From assembly GCA_002134785.1 (NCBI GenBank), contig MBQZ01000018.1, forward strand, positions 124,001 through 188,000: DNA of 64,000 bases. The letters run 5' to 3'. Each line of letters begins with the position of its first letter. The first letter of the stretch is position 1. The DNA is from Crenothrix sp. D3. Lineage in GTDB: Bacteria > Pseudomonadota > Gammaproteobacteria > Methylococcales > Methylomonadaceae. Under the pieces are notes generated by a model. The model was not told the DNA's origin, made no database searches, and saw only the letters and a list, made by a program, of their open reading frames with translations. The position numbers and the translations under genes were made by a program. Positions 39,858 to 49,981 of this stretch are shown one piece after another.

Positions 39858-41849
39858 TTACGACAACATTGTTTTTAAATTAGCAAGATTTGCCTTGCCA
39901 CGTTCTTTAATCACCTCAGGACTGAGTTGTTTTTTATTCACCCATTCCAAATCATCCTCAGGTAATTCGTTTAAAAAACGACTAGGCTCACATTCGCTGA
40001 TTTCGCCGTAGCGTTTACGGTGCGTGCAGTAACTAAAGGTACAACTACGCTGAGCGCGAGTAATCCCCACATACGCTAAACGGCGTTCTTCTTCGATATT
40101 ATCGGTTTCAATGCTGTTTTGATGCGGCAAAATGTTTTCTTCCACACCAATTAAAAACACATGAGGAAACTCCAAGCCTTTCGCCGCGTGTAGCGTCATT
40201 AAGCTCACTTGGTCGTGGGCTTCTTCTTCCTCATTACGTTCTAAAATATCCATTAACATAATTTTTGCTACTACTTCGGATAACGATTTTTTACTGCTGT
40301 CTTTTTCAGCAATCCGTTTTAACCACGCCACTAAATCATTGACATTACGCAGCCTGCGGTCAGCCGTTTCTTTGCTTTTGCTGTCTTCTTTGAGATGCTG
40401 TTCATAACCGATTTCTTGTATGACTTGCTCAACGACGGCAAAGGTATCGCCGATTTCCACCCGTTGAGCGGTATTTACTAACCAGTTTTGGAATTTTTCT
40501 AAGCGATGACGAGCTTTATCGGGTAAATGTTGTGACAATCCCAGTTCACTACTGGCAGCAAATAAACTAATGTGGCGTTCGTTGGCATACGCGCCTAATT
40601 TTTCCAACGTGGTATGCCCTATTTCACGGCGTGGCGTATTGATAACGCGCAAATAAGCGGCATCATCTTGTGGATTGACCAATAAACGCAAATAACTCAA
40701 CACATCTTTCACTTCTGAGTAAGCAAAAAACGAGGTGCTACCGCTGATAAAATACGGCACATTGTTTTCGCGTAAACAGGTTTCAAACAAGCGTGATTGA
40801 TGATTACCGCGATATAAAATCGCATAGTCGCTGTATTTGCCGCCGTGTTTAAATTTGTGGTGAATAATCTCTGATACCACTTGTTGAGCTTCCACGACAT
40901 CATTTTTATGACTTAATACTCTGAGTGGTTCACCATAACCCAGTTCACTCCACAGCCGTTTTTCAAACGCATGGGGATTATTCGCAATTAACTGATTAGC
41001 GACTTTTAAAATCCGCCCCGCAGAACGATAATTTTGCTCCAGCTTAATGACTTGCAAACGCGGATAATCTTTTTGTAATTGGCTGAGGTTTTCAGGATGT
41101 GCGCCGCGCCACGCATAAATGGATTGGTCATCATCACCAACAACGGTAAAACGCCCCAAATTACCTGCCAATAATTTAATTAATTGATATTGGCTGATAT
41201 TGGTATCTTGATATTCATCGACTAATAAATAACGTATTTTATTTTGCCATTTAGTTAATACTTCCGAATGCTGTTGAAATAATAAGACGGGCAACAAAAT
41301 TAAATCATCAAAATCCACTGCATTATAGGATTTTAAACAGCGATTATAATCAGCATACAAAACGGCAATATTCGCTGATGCAGTCTGTGCGGCTTGCTCA
41401 GGCGTGACAAACGCATTTTTCCATTGCCCGATTTGCCACGCATACTGGTCGATTAAATCTGTGTCATAAGTATTCAATGAATGGCTAATAATATTCTTTA
41501 ATAACGCGTGTTTGTCCTGCTCATCAAATAAAGTAATCCCTGATTTATAACCCAAACTTTTATGCTCTAGCTTTAAAATATCCAGCCCTAAAGAATGAAA
41601 CGTAGATACTCGTAAACCACGACTTTGTTCAGGACGTAATAATTTAAACACCCGACTTTGCATTTCCCGCGCCGCTTTATTAGTAAACGTCACCGCCGCG
41701 ATATGGCGAGCAGGCAAACCTTGTTTAACCAGATAGGCAATTTTTTCGGTAATTACGCGTGTTTTGCCACTGCCAGCCCCTGCTAATACTAACAAGGGAT
41801 GGTCTATGGCTTTAACAGCGGTTTGTTGCTGGGGATTGAGTTGGGTCAT
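39858..41849 (-). CDS. rep: ATP-dependent DNA helicase Rep (UvrD/Rep family)
   Basis: LNPQQQTAVKAIDHPLLVLAGAGSGKTRVIT, VDEYQDTNISQYQLIKLL, DDDQSIYAWRGA, TLHAAKGLEFPHVF. Confidence 0.93.
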   Translation of the reverse strand: MTQLNPQQQTAVKAIDHPLLVLAGAGSGKTRVITEKIAYLVKQGLPARHIAAVTFTNKAAREMQSRVFKLLRPEQSRGLRVSTFHSLGLDILKLEHKSLGYKSGITLFDEQDKHALLKNIISHSLNTYDTDLIDQYAWQIGQWKNAFVTPEQAAQTASANIAVLYADYNRCLKSYNAVDFDDLILLPVLLFQQHSEVLTKWQNKIRYLLVDEYQDTNISQYQLIKLLAGNLGRFTVVGDDDQSIYAWRGAHPENLSQLQKDYPRLQVIKLEQNYRSAGRILKVANQLIANNPHAFEKRLWSELGYGEPLRVLSHKNDVVEAQQVVSEIIHHKFKHGGKYSDYAILYRGNHQSRLFETCLRENNVPYFISGSTSFFAYSEVKDVLSYLRLLVNPQDDAAYLRVINTPRREIGHTTLEKLGAYANERHISLFAASSELGLSQHLPDKARHRLEKFQNWLVNTAQRVEIGDTFAVVEQVIQEIGYEQHLKEDSKSKETADRRLRNVNDLVAWLKRIAEKDSSKKSLSEVVAKIMLMDILERNEEEEAHDQVSLMTLHAAKGLEFPHVFLIGVEENILPHQNSIETDNIEEERRLAYVGITRAQRSCTFSYCTHRKRYGEISECEPSRFLNELPEDDLEWVNKKQLSPEVIKERGKANLANLKTMLS

Positions 41850-41906
41850 TTAAAGTGCTTGGGACTTTTTTGTGTTGGCGGGATTGGACTGGGAACGTCG
41901 CAGAAT

Positions 41907-41939
41907 AAACCTCCGAGGTTTTAAAAACCTCGGAGGTTT
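41907..41939. terminator. Palindrome AAACCTCCGAGGTTTTAAAAACCTCGGAGGTTT between rep and gatC
   Basis: Near-perfect 15-16 bp arms with T/A-rich ends; could be a terminator or dispersed palindrome. Confidence 0.6.
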
Positions 41940-41944
41940 GCGTA

Positions 41945-42277
41945 TTATTCGATGACTTTAGGTACTAAATACAAACCCTCTTCCACACGCGGCGCGACGC
42001 TTTGATACAGTTCGCGCTGATTGGTTTCTGTCACTTCATCGGCGCGTAATAATTGCGTGGCATCTAATGGATTCAATAATGGCTCTATACCATCCGTATT
42101 AACGGCATTCATTTGTGCAACTAAATTTAAAATGTCACCTATGATGAGGGTATAGCTGTACACGCGGTTTTCAGGTATCGCTAAACGAGCTAAATGGGCG
42201 ACTTTAACAATTGTATCTGGAGTAATTTGAACAGAACAAGAAACCTTTTCAAATTCTTCTAACGAATTTTCTGACAT
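41945..42277 (-). CDS. gatC: Asp-tRNA(Asn)/Glu-tRNA(Gln) amidotransferase subunit C
   Basis: VKVAHLARLAIPE, ILNLVAQMNAVNTDGIEPLLNP, LRADEVTET; start at MSENSLEEF (42277), just after the gatA stop. Confidence 0.92.
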   Translation of the reverse strand: MSENSLEEFEKVSCSVQITPDTIVKVAHLARLAIPENRVYSYTLIIGDILNLVAQMNAVNTDGIEPLLNPLDATQLLRADEVTETNQRELYQSVAPRVEEGLYLVPKVIE

Positions 42278-42279
42278 AA

Positions 42280-43767
42280 TTAAACTCCGCTGAAAGCGAT
42301 GGGTGATTGACGATGCCAATCGGTCACTTGTTGATATTGATGCGCCACGTTTAGCAGTTTGGCTTCATTAAAATAATCACCAATAATCTGCAAGCCGACG
42401 GGTAAGTTATCACTGAAACCGACAGGAATCGACAACGCTGGAACACCTGCCAAACTGATGGGTAGCGTGTAAATATCACCTAAATACATGGCAATCGGAT
42501 CATCGGATTTTTCGCCAATTTTAAACGCGGTGGTCGGTGTCACAGGCCCCATTAATACATCAACGTCATTAAACGCTGCAACAAAATCATTTTTGATTAA
42601 GCGGCGGATTTTTTGCGCTTTCAGATAATAAGCATCGTAATAACCTGACGATAAAGCGTAAGTACCGATGACAATACGGCGTTTTACTTCATCACCAAAA
42701 CCTTCCCAACGACTGCGTTCATACAAGTCTTGTAAGTTGGTCGGGGCATCACAAGAATGCCCAAAACGCACGCCATCAAAACGCGATAAATTCGCTGAGG
42801 CTTCGGCGGGGGCGATAACATAATATGCCGCGACCGATAAATGACTGTTCGGCAGGCTGACTTCTTTCACGGTCGCGCCTAAGCGTTTAAATTGTTCAAC
42901 GGCTTCGTTAATGACTTTCGCCACACCTGCATCCAAACCGTCAGCAAAAAATTCTTTTGGAATACCAATGCGTAAACCTGTCAGCGGTTCATTGAGAGTC
43001 GCGCTGTAATCAGGTACAGGCATATTGGCACTGGTGGAATCACGCACATCAAAGCCGCTGATGGTTTGTAAAATCAACGCCATGTCTTCCGCTGAACGTG
43101 CCATTGGGCCACATTGATCCAAACTAGACGCATACGCCGTCATGCCATAACGGGAAATCCGTCCATAAGTAGGCTTGATACTGCTTATGCCACAATAAGA
43201 CGCAGGTTGACGTACTGAACCGCCTGTATCACTGCCCAAGGAATAGGGCGCAAGTCCTGCGGCAATCGCCGCCGCTGAGCCACCTGAACTGCCGCCTGGA
43301 ACACGGCTGGTGTCCCAAGGATTGCGTACTACACCAAAAGCACTGTTTTCATTCGATGAACCCATCGCAAATTCATCCATATTCACCTTGCCCAATAACA
43401 CTGCACCCGCGTGGTTTAATTTATCGTAAACCGTCGCATCATAAGGTGATTTAAAATTGCGGAGCATATTTGACCCACAGGTAGTCAATATGCCTTTAGT
43501 ACAGAATAAATCTTTCAGCGCGTAAGGCACACCTGCCAGCGGGTGATTTAATTCTCCGCTTCTGATTTTATTATCCACTTCAATGGCTTGGGCGCGAGCT
43601 TTATCTTGCACCACAGTGATATAGGCATTGAGCTGGGGGTCGTATTGCTCGATACGGTTTAAAAAAAGCTCAACCAGCTCCATGACTGAAATGTCTTTAT
43701 TGACAATTTTATGATGAAGTTCTTTGCTGGTGAGTGTACTCAAATCGCCTTGAGTCGCTGCGGTCAT
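42280..43767 (-). CDS. gatA: Asp-tRNA(Asn)/Glu-tRNA(Gln) amidotransferase subunit A
   Basis: Amidase signature [36 protein letters not shown]; 495 aa. Confidence 0.97.
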   Translation of the reverse strand: MTAATQGDLSTLTSKELHHKIVNKDISVMELVELFLNRIEQYDPQLNAYITVVQDKARAQAIEVDNKIRSGELNHPLAGVPYALKDLFCTKGILTTCGSNMLRNFKSPYDATVYDKLNHAGAVLLGKVNMDEFAMGSSNENSAFGVVRNPWDTSRVPGGSSGGSAAAIAAGLAPYSLGSDTGGSVRQPASYCGISSIKPTYGRISRYGMTAYASSLDQCGPMARSAEDMALILQTISGFDVRDSTSANMPVPDYSATLNEPLTGLRIGIPKEFFADGLDAGVAKVINEAVEQFKRLGATVKEVSLPNSHLSVAAYYVIAPAEASANLSRFDGVRFGHSCDAPTNLQDLYERSRWEGFGDEVKRRIVIGTYALSSGYYDAYYLKAQKIRRLIKNDFVAAFNDVDVLMGPVTPTTAFKIGEKSDDPIAMYLGDIYTLPISLAGVPALSIPVGFSDNLPVGLQIIGDYFNEAKLLNVAHQYQQVTDWHRQSPIAFSGV

Positions 43768-44047
43768 AATGATTGTTCTCCTGTAGTGATAATCGATAGA
43801 ACGAGGGTTAAATAAAGACTATTGTATTAGTAACCCAACATAAATCGAACAGATAGATGATGAATAGGATTTTTTTTGACATTTCACCACTTATCGTGGA
43901 CTTATTGGGCGTGTTGAGTTATTGTTAAAATCGTGTAAGTTGAACGTATTACAGCTTGCTCAGATTGATTTTTTGGTCAGTGTTATAACCAAATTAGTAA
44001 GCGTTATAAATGACCTAATGACTTATATATTTTAGGAGGAATTAACC

Positions 44048-44455
44048 ATGAATAAAAAGTTATTTACTGCCTGTGTGCTTAGCACCGCCTTATTATTTGT
44101 AGGGACGGCTAACGCCGAAGAAGAACAAAGTTATTTATCTGGTTTTAGTTCGAGGGTCAGTCAAGGATTTGCTAATACCACCACTGGCTTCGTTGAATTA
44201 CCCAAAAACGTTATTAACATCAGCAATGAGAGCAACATTTTTGTAGGCTTTACATGGGGCGTGTTGCGCGGAACATTTGAAACCGTAGGTCGAACAGTCA
44301 TAGGCGTTGCACAATTAATTACGGCACCTATCCCCACTGACCCTTATATGTCACCGCCTTATGTATGGAATCGTTTTAGCGAAGATACCCGTTATTTTGG
44401 TGAGCATTTACCCGGCTACTGGACTACTTATGGTCCTGCTGATGACGGCGAATAA
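44048..44455 (+). CDS. Exosortase system-associated protein, TIGR04073-like
   Basis: Signal peptide; FANTTTGFVELPKNVINISNESNIFVGFTWGVLRGTFETVGRTVIGVAQLITAPIPT pattern. Confidence 0.7.
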   Translation: MNKKLFTACVLSTALLFVGTANAEEEQSYLSGFSSRVSQGFANTTTGFVELPKNVINISNESNIFVGFTWGVLRGTFETVGRTVIGVAQLITAPIPTDPYMSPPYVWNRFSEDTRYFGEHLPGYWTTYGPADDGE

Positions 44456-44591
44456 CCATTCCTGTTTAAGTGCTTAACAATCGGTTGATAGAGTTCATTG
44501 GGTTTTACGCCAACTTTTTTGCTAAGCACTTCTAGTTCTTATATTCATCTACCACTAATCAAAGTGGGGATTTGACTGAGAGGATAAAATC

Positions 44592-45287
44592 ATGAAAAAA
44601 CACACTATATACCTACCATTTGCTGTGTTAGTTACTGCGCTTAGTGCGTGCAGTACCCCACCGCAACAAGACATTCCCGCGCTGACTGCTGGAATTGATG
44701 CTTCAGTTGCTGGTCATTACGGACAGGCAATTCTGCATGAAGATCAAGCCAATAAAACCCGCGCAGTCGCTAATAAAGTATTAGAACATTGGACGAATGA
44801 TCATTATTGGAATATTGACGAATATCAAAAAGGCATGACTGCTGCCACTGATTCTGCTGCGCATCGTCTTGAATCTGAAAAACACCTGTGCCAATGGCTA
44901 ACAGAGGTTCATGGTCAAAATCACCCGCAAGACACCGCGTTTTATCAAGCGGTTGCTTATTTTCACACAGGTGTAGACACACCGTTTAAAGTCAATAATG
45001 AAGACATTGCCGTTGCAGGTCATTGGCTACAACTCTATCCAAACGCAACCGCTGATGTCACTGCTTCTGCCGATACCATTGGCAGTGCAAGTAGCAATCA
45101 GAGCTTATCCGATAGAAGATCTGACTCAATTAGCAAGTTGCTGATGGCTCATGGTGCTAGAGCAGAACAACTTCATGTGACTGCACTTGGTGAACAAGGC
45201 CCTCCCCACACTGCTAGCCAAGCAAATCGCTCTGGTGCAGTAGGTGCTATTCATTTCAACTATGCAGATTGCCCTAATGTAAAATAA
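44592..45287 (+). CDS. Lipoprotein with OmpA-like C-terminal segment
   Basis: Lipobox LVTALSAC; LSDRRSDSISKLLMAHGARAEQLHVTALGEQGP resembles the OmpA peptidoglycan-binding motif. Confidence 0.7.
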   Translation: MKKHTIYLPFAVLVTALSACSTPPQQDIPALTAGIDASVAGHYGQAILHEDQANKTRAVANKVLEHWTNDHYWNIDEYQKGMTAATDSAAHRLESEKHLCQWLTEVHGQNHPQDTAFYQAVAYFHTGVDTPFKVNNEDIAVAGHWLQLYPNATADVTASADTIGSASSNQSLSDRRSDSISKLLMAHGARAEQLHVTALGEQGPPHTASQANRSGAVGAIHFNYADCPNVK

Positions 45288-45366
45288 GCCGAGTAGGGTG
45301 CGTAATGCGCACCCTATAGGCATTTTGACAATCAAACGTTACGCCGTTTAACTGTTTGATTGTCAG

Positions 45367-46203
45367 CTACCTTAGCGTATTCAGTAAAACAACCGTTATT
45401 TCTGGCGGCACTCTAAATCTCACAGGCAAAATACTCGTACCAATACCATTGGTGACGAATATATTACCGCCACCTTCTGAAATATAGCCTGTGGCGAATT
45501 TTTCGCCATATTGGGACGGCACAATTAAGCGACCTAATAACGGTAAATTCACTTGCCCGCCGTGCGTATGCCCTGCGAAGGTCATGACAATTCGCTTAGG
45601 CAATTCATAAAAAATATCGGGATTATGCGTGAATGCGATAACCGTGGCGTTGTCGGGAATAGCGCGTAAGGCTTGGGCAGTATCGTGTTGCCCCATCCAA
45701 TAATCACCAATGCCAGCTAGCCAAAAATTACAACTGCCATTTTTAATGGGTAACGCTGCGTTATCTAATAGTCGAATACCCTCATGTTGAAACGCTGCTT
45801 GTACTCGTGTCGCGCTATACCACCAATCATGATTGCCTAATACCGCATACACACCCAGTTTTGCGGTTAATTTTTTCAGTTCTTGAGCAATAGGTTCAGG
45901 TTTTACGAATGTGCCACCCATTACTTCATGAATCACATAATCACCCGCCAATAAAATTAAATCGGGGTGAATAGCGTTTGTTGCTTCGACAACTTTAGCC
46001 AAATTAGCTATGCCATTATGCGGTGAGCCAACGTGTAAATCAGACAATACGACGATTTTTAAGCTGTTACAACTTGCGGGCCATCGCCGCAGTTTAATGT
46101 TGGTGGTTGTGGTGATAAAACTGGATGGCTCAAGCCAAAAAGCCCATAAACCCAGCACTAGCAATAGAATAAATAGTGGCGATAGTACGAGAACGCGTTT
46201 CAT
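45367..46203 (-). CDS. Metallophosphoesterase
   Basis: VVLSDLHVGSPH, LLAGDYV, VLGNHDWW, TFAGHTHGGQVNLP. Confidence 0.93.
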   Translation of the reverse strand: MKRVLVLSPLFILLLVLGLWAFWLEPSSFITTTTNIKLRRWPASCNSLKIVVLSDLHVGSPHNGIANLAKVVEATNAIHPDLILLAGDYVIHEVMGGTFVKPEPIAQELKKLTAKLGVYAVLGNHDWWYSATRVQAAFQHEGIRLLDNAALPIKNGSCNFWLAGIGDYWMGQHDTAQALRAIPDNATVIAFTHNPDIFYELPKRIVMTFAGHTHGGQVNLPLLGRLIVPSQYGEKFATGYISEGGGNIFVTNGIGTSILPVRFRVPPEITVVLLNTLR

Positions 46204-46229
46204 TTTGCCTTTTTGTGCAGCATTCGTAG

Positions 46230-46278
46230 GTTGGGTTAGATTTATTTCTGCGATAGCGGAAATAAATCGTAACCCAAC
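46230..46278. repeat. Palindromic repeat GTTGGGTTAGATTTATTTC...GAAATAAATCGTAACCCAAC
   Basis: About 22-bp near-perfect inverted arms; intergenic. Confidence 0.85.
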
Positions 46279-46331
46279 AAAGTACGGATGATTGTGATGC
46301 TGCTGTGATGTTAATTGAGGGAATATTCAAT

Positions 46332-46745
46332 CTATTCTGTTGATGTTTGGTTAATAACAGTACGCAAGTCTCTTGCGACAACAGGGTCGGAAAGCAATTC
46401 AGCTATGGCTTGCTCTAATGATTCTTTGTCTTCGCAAACACATTTTTGTCCAGAAAAAAATATTGCACAAGGATAGCCAGTAGAAGATTGTGTCCACTCA
46501 GCTAAAGTATATGTTTCTTGTGAATATTCTAAAGAAATTGGATTTTTAGCGACAATATCCCAGCATTCATCATGAAATTGATTTGGGGGATTATAATTAT
46601 TAAGCTCAATAACCAACTTACCATCATAAGCCTTATTAAGTTGCCGATTTAACTCAGCAAATACAGTCTCTATTTCCTTATTATTTGCATCATATTGATT
46701 GACTAACTCCAAACCTTTATTCAGTGAATCCACAAAATTAATCAT
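46332..46745 (-). CDS. Hypothetical protein, translationally overlapping the upstream EEP nuclease-like gene
   Basis: 137 aa; starts inside the end of 46738-47640. Confidence 0.6.
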   Translation of the reverse strand: MINFVDSLNKGLELVNQYDANNKEIETVFAELNRQLNKAYDGKLVIELNNYNPPNQFHDECWDIVAKNPISLEYSQETYTLAEWTQSSTGYPCAIFFSGQKCVCEDKESLEQAIAELLSDPVVARDLRTVINQTSTE

Positions 46746-47640
46746 GACTAATCTCTTTTTCTAATACGGAAATAATGGGTAAATGGTCAAATTTTTGTTT
46801 ATTATCCATCACCCGATTAAATAATTCAGGCGTGTTAATAATGCCTGTTGATATTTCGTTTAAATGCCAATCACCACCGCCGACAAAACACGCGGAAAAA
46901 ATCATTTGGTCAAAGGTATGCCAGCGTGTAATAGAACCACTCTTGTAATAATAACTACCGCAACGGTTTTTTATCGTTGCATCCTCGCCACGTTGATAGT
47001 GTTGTGTTTCGCCTAAATGTCGCCAAAACGGATTGTAAAGTAAGAAAGTGTTTTTCCTTGCCCTTGTTATATCGCGTGTCGCCTCTAAACCTGTTGTTAA
47101 AGAATCAGAAAATGGCTCATCGTTATAATCGCCTAATAAAATAACAGGTGCTACATCATCACTCTTTAAAATAGCACTCACTTCGTCGCGTAATCTAATG
47201 CCTAAATGCACTCTATCGAGGTTTTCAGTATGCAATCGACTTGCCCAATGTGAAATAAAAAACTGCACAGGCTTATCATAATTTTTTACGGCAACAATTA
47301 TTTTTTGCGCTATTTTGGCAGTGCTGGTTGCTTTAGAAACAGTAATATCTTGCGTCTCTAAAACTTGCAATTTGTCTTCCCGCACTAACACACAACTATC
47401 AAATGAAATGCGACTATATTTCTTCGCTAAATTAAACCAGCGAAAACCATTGATAATTGTGTTTTGTTCAAGATAATCAAAATAGCAGTCGTTTATTTCA
47501 CCTAAAGCAATGAAATCAGCTTGCCCATCGTTCACAAATCCTTCCACAACACGGCAAATGATATTGAGTTGTTCATCTGATGCGGGCGTATCACTTAATG
47601 GGGCTAAGCTGGTATTCCACCAAATTAACGTTAATTTCAT
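46738..47640 (-). CDS. Endonuclease/exonuclease/phosphatase (EEP) family protein
   Basis: ADFIALGEINDCYFDYLE, VILLGDYNDEPFSDSL (GDxND), KFDHLPIIS (DHxP). Confidence 0.82.
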   Translation of the reverse strand: MKLTLIWWNTSLAPLSDTPASDEQLNIICRVVEGFVNDGQADFIALGEINDCYFDYLEQNTIINGFRWFNLAKKYSRISFDSCVLVREDKLQVLETQDITVSKATSTAKIAQKIIVAVKNYDKPVQFFISHWASRLHTENLDRVHLGIRLRDEVSAILKSDDVAPVILLGDYNDEPFSDSLTTGLEATRDITRARKNTFLLYNPFWRHLGETQHYQRGEDATIKNRCGSYYYKSGSITRWHTFDQMIFSACFVGGGDWHLNEISTGIINTPELFNRVMDNKQKFDHLPIISVLEKEISHD

Positions 47641-47655
47641 TAAGCTGTTGCCGCC

Positions 47656-48036
47656 TTAACTTTTGATATAACTGAACCGCTGGTCATCGTTAGGCGTACC
47701 TTCAAAAACACCATTCGATTCTGCCGCTGCATCCCATAACACGACTTCTTCAATTTTTTTTGCAAGGGCAAAATCTTTTTCGGTAATGCCTTTGGCGGAA
47801 TGAGTGACTAATTTAACGATAACAAACGCGTAAGAAATACTCATATCGGGGTGATGCCATGCTTTTTCGGCTAAATGTCCGACCGTTGTCACGACCATGA
47901 GCGTGGCTTTCCAGCCGCTGGTTTTTATTTTGCGTCTAATCCAGCCGTCTTGATATGTCCAATTGGGCAACTCGTCTTTTAAGCGTTGTTCAATTTCTTC
48001 ATCGCTGAAGGCGGTCGGGTGTGAATGTTCTGACAT
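47656..48036 (-). CDS. phhB: Pterin-4a-carbinolamine dehydratase
   Basis: GHLAEKAWHHPDMSISYAFVIVKLVTHSAKGITEKDFALAKKIEEV. Confidence 0.85.
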   Translation of the reverse strand: MSEHSHPTAFSDEEIEQRLKDELPNWTYQDGWIRRKIKTSGWKATLMVVTTVGHLAEKAWHHPDMSISYAFVIVKLVTHSAKGITEKDFALAKKIEEVVLWDAAAESNGVFEGTPNDDQRFSYIKS

Positions 48037-48041
48037 GACGT

Positions 48042-48908
48042 TTATACCTCAGTAGCGGTTGATTTAATCTGCTCAATAATGCCATCCAATTCTTCTAAAC
48101 TGGAATAAGCAATGACTAATTTCCCTGTGCCATTTTCTTTGTGGTCGATGGATACTTTCGCGCCCAATTTTGCCGTTAAATCTTCTTGTAGACGGCGTGT
48201 GTCATGGTCTATCACTTTTACATTGGGTGGTTTTGGTGCTTCTTGTGCTTCTTTCACTAAGCGTTCAGTTGCTCTAACCGTTAAACCGTCTTTGACTGTT
48301 TTACGCGCGATGTCTACTTGCTTAACCCCTTCCAAGGATAACAAGGCGCGGGCGTGTCCCATGTCTATCTGCTTATTAACTAAGAGCGTTTTTACTTCGA
48401 CGTGTAAATCTAGCAGTCTTAATAAATTAGTCACTGTGGCGCGAGATTTGCCAATTGCATCCGCAATTTGTTGATGCGTCATGGCGAACTCTTCGAGTAA
48501 GCGTTTTAACGCATCGGCTTCTTCTAACGGATTCAAATCTTCGCGTTGAATATTTTCAATCAGCGCGATTGACATCGCACTGGAATCATCAATGGTTTTA
48601 ATGACCACAGGCACTTCGGCTAAGCCTGCCAATTGTGCGGCTCGCCACCGCCGTTCACCCGCGACAATTTCATATTGATACGGCGCGAGCAGGCGCACGA
48701 CTATTGGCTGAATAATGCCTTGAGCTTTAATCGAATTAGCTAAATCTTGTAGTTTTTCAGGATTAATATCTTTGCGTGGTTGGTATTTGCCGCGCTGTAA
48801 ATACTCGATAGGCAGTGTTTCCAGTGTATGCGGTTTATGTTCTTTAGTAGACACATCGCCTAATAAAGCATCTAGCCCTCGTCCTAAGCCCCGTTTTTTT
48901 ACATTCAT
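48042..48908 (-). CDS. parB: Chromosome partitioning protein ParB
   Basis: KKRGLGRGLDALL, YQYEIVAGERRWRAAQLAGL, HQQIADAIGKSRATVTNLLRLL. Confidence 0.95.
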   Translation of the reverse strand: MNVKKRGLGRGLDALLGDVSTKEHKPHTLETLPIEYLQRGKYQPRKDINPEKLQDLANSIKAQGIIQPIVVRLLAPYQYEIVAGERRWRAAQLAGLAEVPVVIKTIDDSSAMSIALIENIQREDLNPLEEADALKRLLEEFAMTHQQIADAIGKSRATVTNLLRLLDLHVEVKTLLVNKQIDMGHARALLSLEGVKQVDIARKTVKDGLTVRATERLVKEAQEAPKPPNVKVIDHDTRRLQEDLTAKLGAKVSIDHKENGTGKLVIAYSSLEELDGIIEQIKSTATEV

Positions 48909-49162
48909 CGTGTTGGTTTCTCTATGTTGAGATGCTGAACCAGTGCTTCAAAGTCCTCTAGCATCTCTTTCAGTGCTTCGACTTCTTTAATCAGATTGGC
49001 GTTTTCTTTTTGTATGGCTTTCATCAATGCGACTGCCGATATAATCGCATCATCATCGCTAGACTGAGTTTTAGCGCGTGGTACGATGCTAGAGACAGGC
49101 GAAGAAACATCCACTAACAACGCTTCCAGCCCACGCCCTAAACCCCGTTTTTGCGCGGTCAT
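48905..49162 (-). CDS. Small ParB-N-terminus-like protein (85 aa) with coiled-coil-like tail
   Basis: MTAQKRGLGRGLEALLVDVSS matches the ParB N-terminus; no ParB core or HTH; overlaps both parA and parB by 4 bp. Confidence 0.8.
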   Translation of the reverse strand: MTAQKRGLGRGLEALLVDVSSPVSSIVPRAKTQSSDDDAIISAVALMKAIQKENANLIKEVEALKEMLEDFEALVQHLNIEKPTR

Positions 49163-49926
49163 GGATTTTCTTTTCTAATCATTTCACCGACTAAGGCAAT
49201 ATACGCTAATGCCCCGCGTGAGGATTTATCGTAGCTTATGACGGGCAAACCATGACTAGGGGCTTCGGCTAAACGTATATTTCTGGGAATACAGGTACGA
49301 AACACTTTGTCACCAAAATAGCGTAATAATTGTTCAGACACGTCTTTGGTTAAGCGATTTCTGTCATCGTACATAGTGCGCAAAATGCCTTCCAAATGTA
49401 AGGTTGGATTCACGGTATCCTGAATATTTTTCAGCGTCGTCATTAATGCTGACAAACCTTCTAGCGCGTAATACTCGCATTGCATCGGTATCAACAAACT
49501 GTCCGCTGCTACCATTGCATTAAGCGTCAGCATATTTAATGAGGGTGGGCAGTCAATCAGAATAAAATCGTAATTAGCTTTTATTGGCAGCAAGGCATCC
49601 GCTAAACGTTGTTCTTTACGATCTGCCTGCATTAATTCCACTTCGGCAGCGGTTAAGTCTGAATTACCCGCAATCACTGAAAAGCCAATATTAGGTAGCT
49701 CAATAATGGTTTCGCTGACGGGTACAGTCGCCATTAACAGTTCATAACTAGAATGTTGAATATCATGTTTATCAACGCCACAGCCCATTGCCGCATTCCC
49801 TTGTGGATCAAGGTCTACTAGCAAGATGCGCCGCTTAGCCGCAGCCAGAGAAGCTGCCAAATTCACACTGGTTGTTGTTTTTCCTACGCCACCTTTTTGA
49901 TTGGTGACGGCAATGATTTTTCCCAC
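49159..49926 (-). CDS. parA: Chromosome partitioning ATPase ParA
   Basis: IIAVTNQKGGVGKTTTSVNLAASLA, LVDLDPQGNAAMGCG, DCPPSLNMLTLNAM. Confidence 0.96.
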   Translation of the reverse strand: MGKIIAVTNQKGGVGKTTTSVNLAASLAAAKRRILLVDLDPQGNAAMGCGVDKHDIQHSSYELLMATVPVSETIIELPNIGFSVIAGNSDLTAAEVELMQADRKEQRLADALLPIKANYDFILIDCPPSLNMLTLNAMVAADSLLIPMQCEYYALEGLSALMTTLKNIQDTVNPTLHLEGILRTMYDDRNRLTKDVSEQLLRYFGDKVFRTCIPRNIRLAEAPSHGLPVISYDKSSRGALAYIALVGEMIRKENP

Positions 49927-49981
49927 GTTTTTTCCTCAGCTATTACTTTGATAGTAGCCATTATATTCTTTTTAGAAAACT

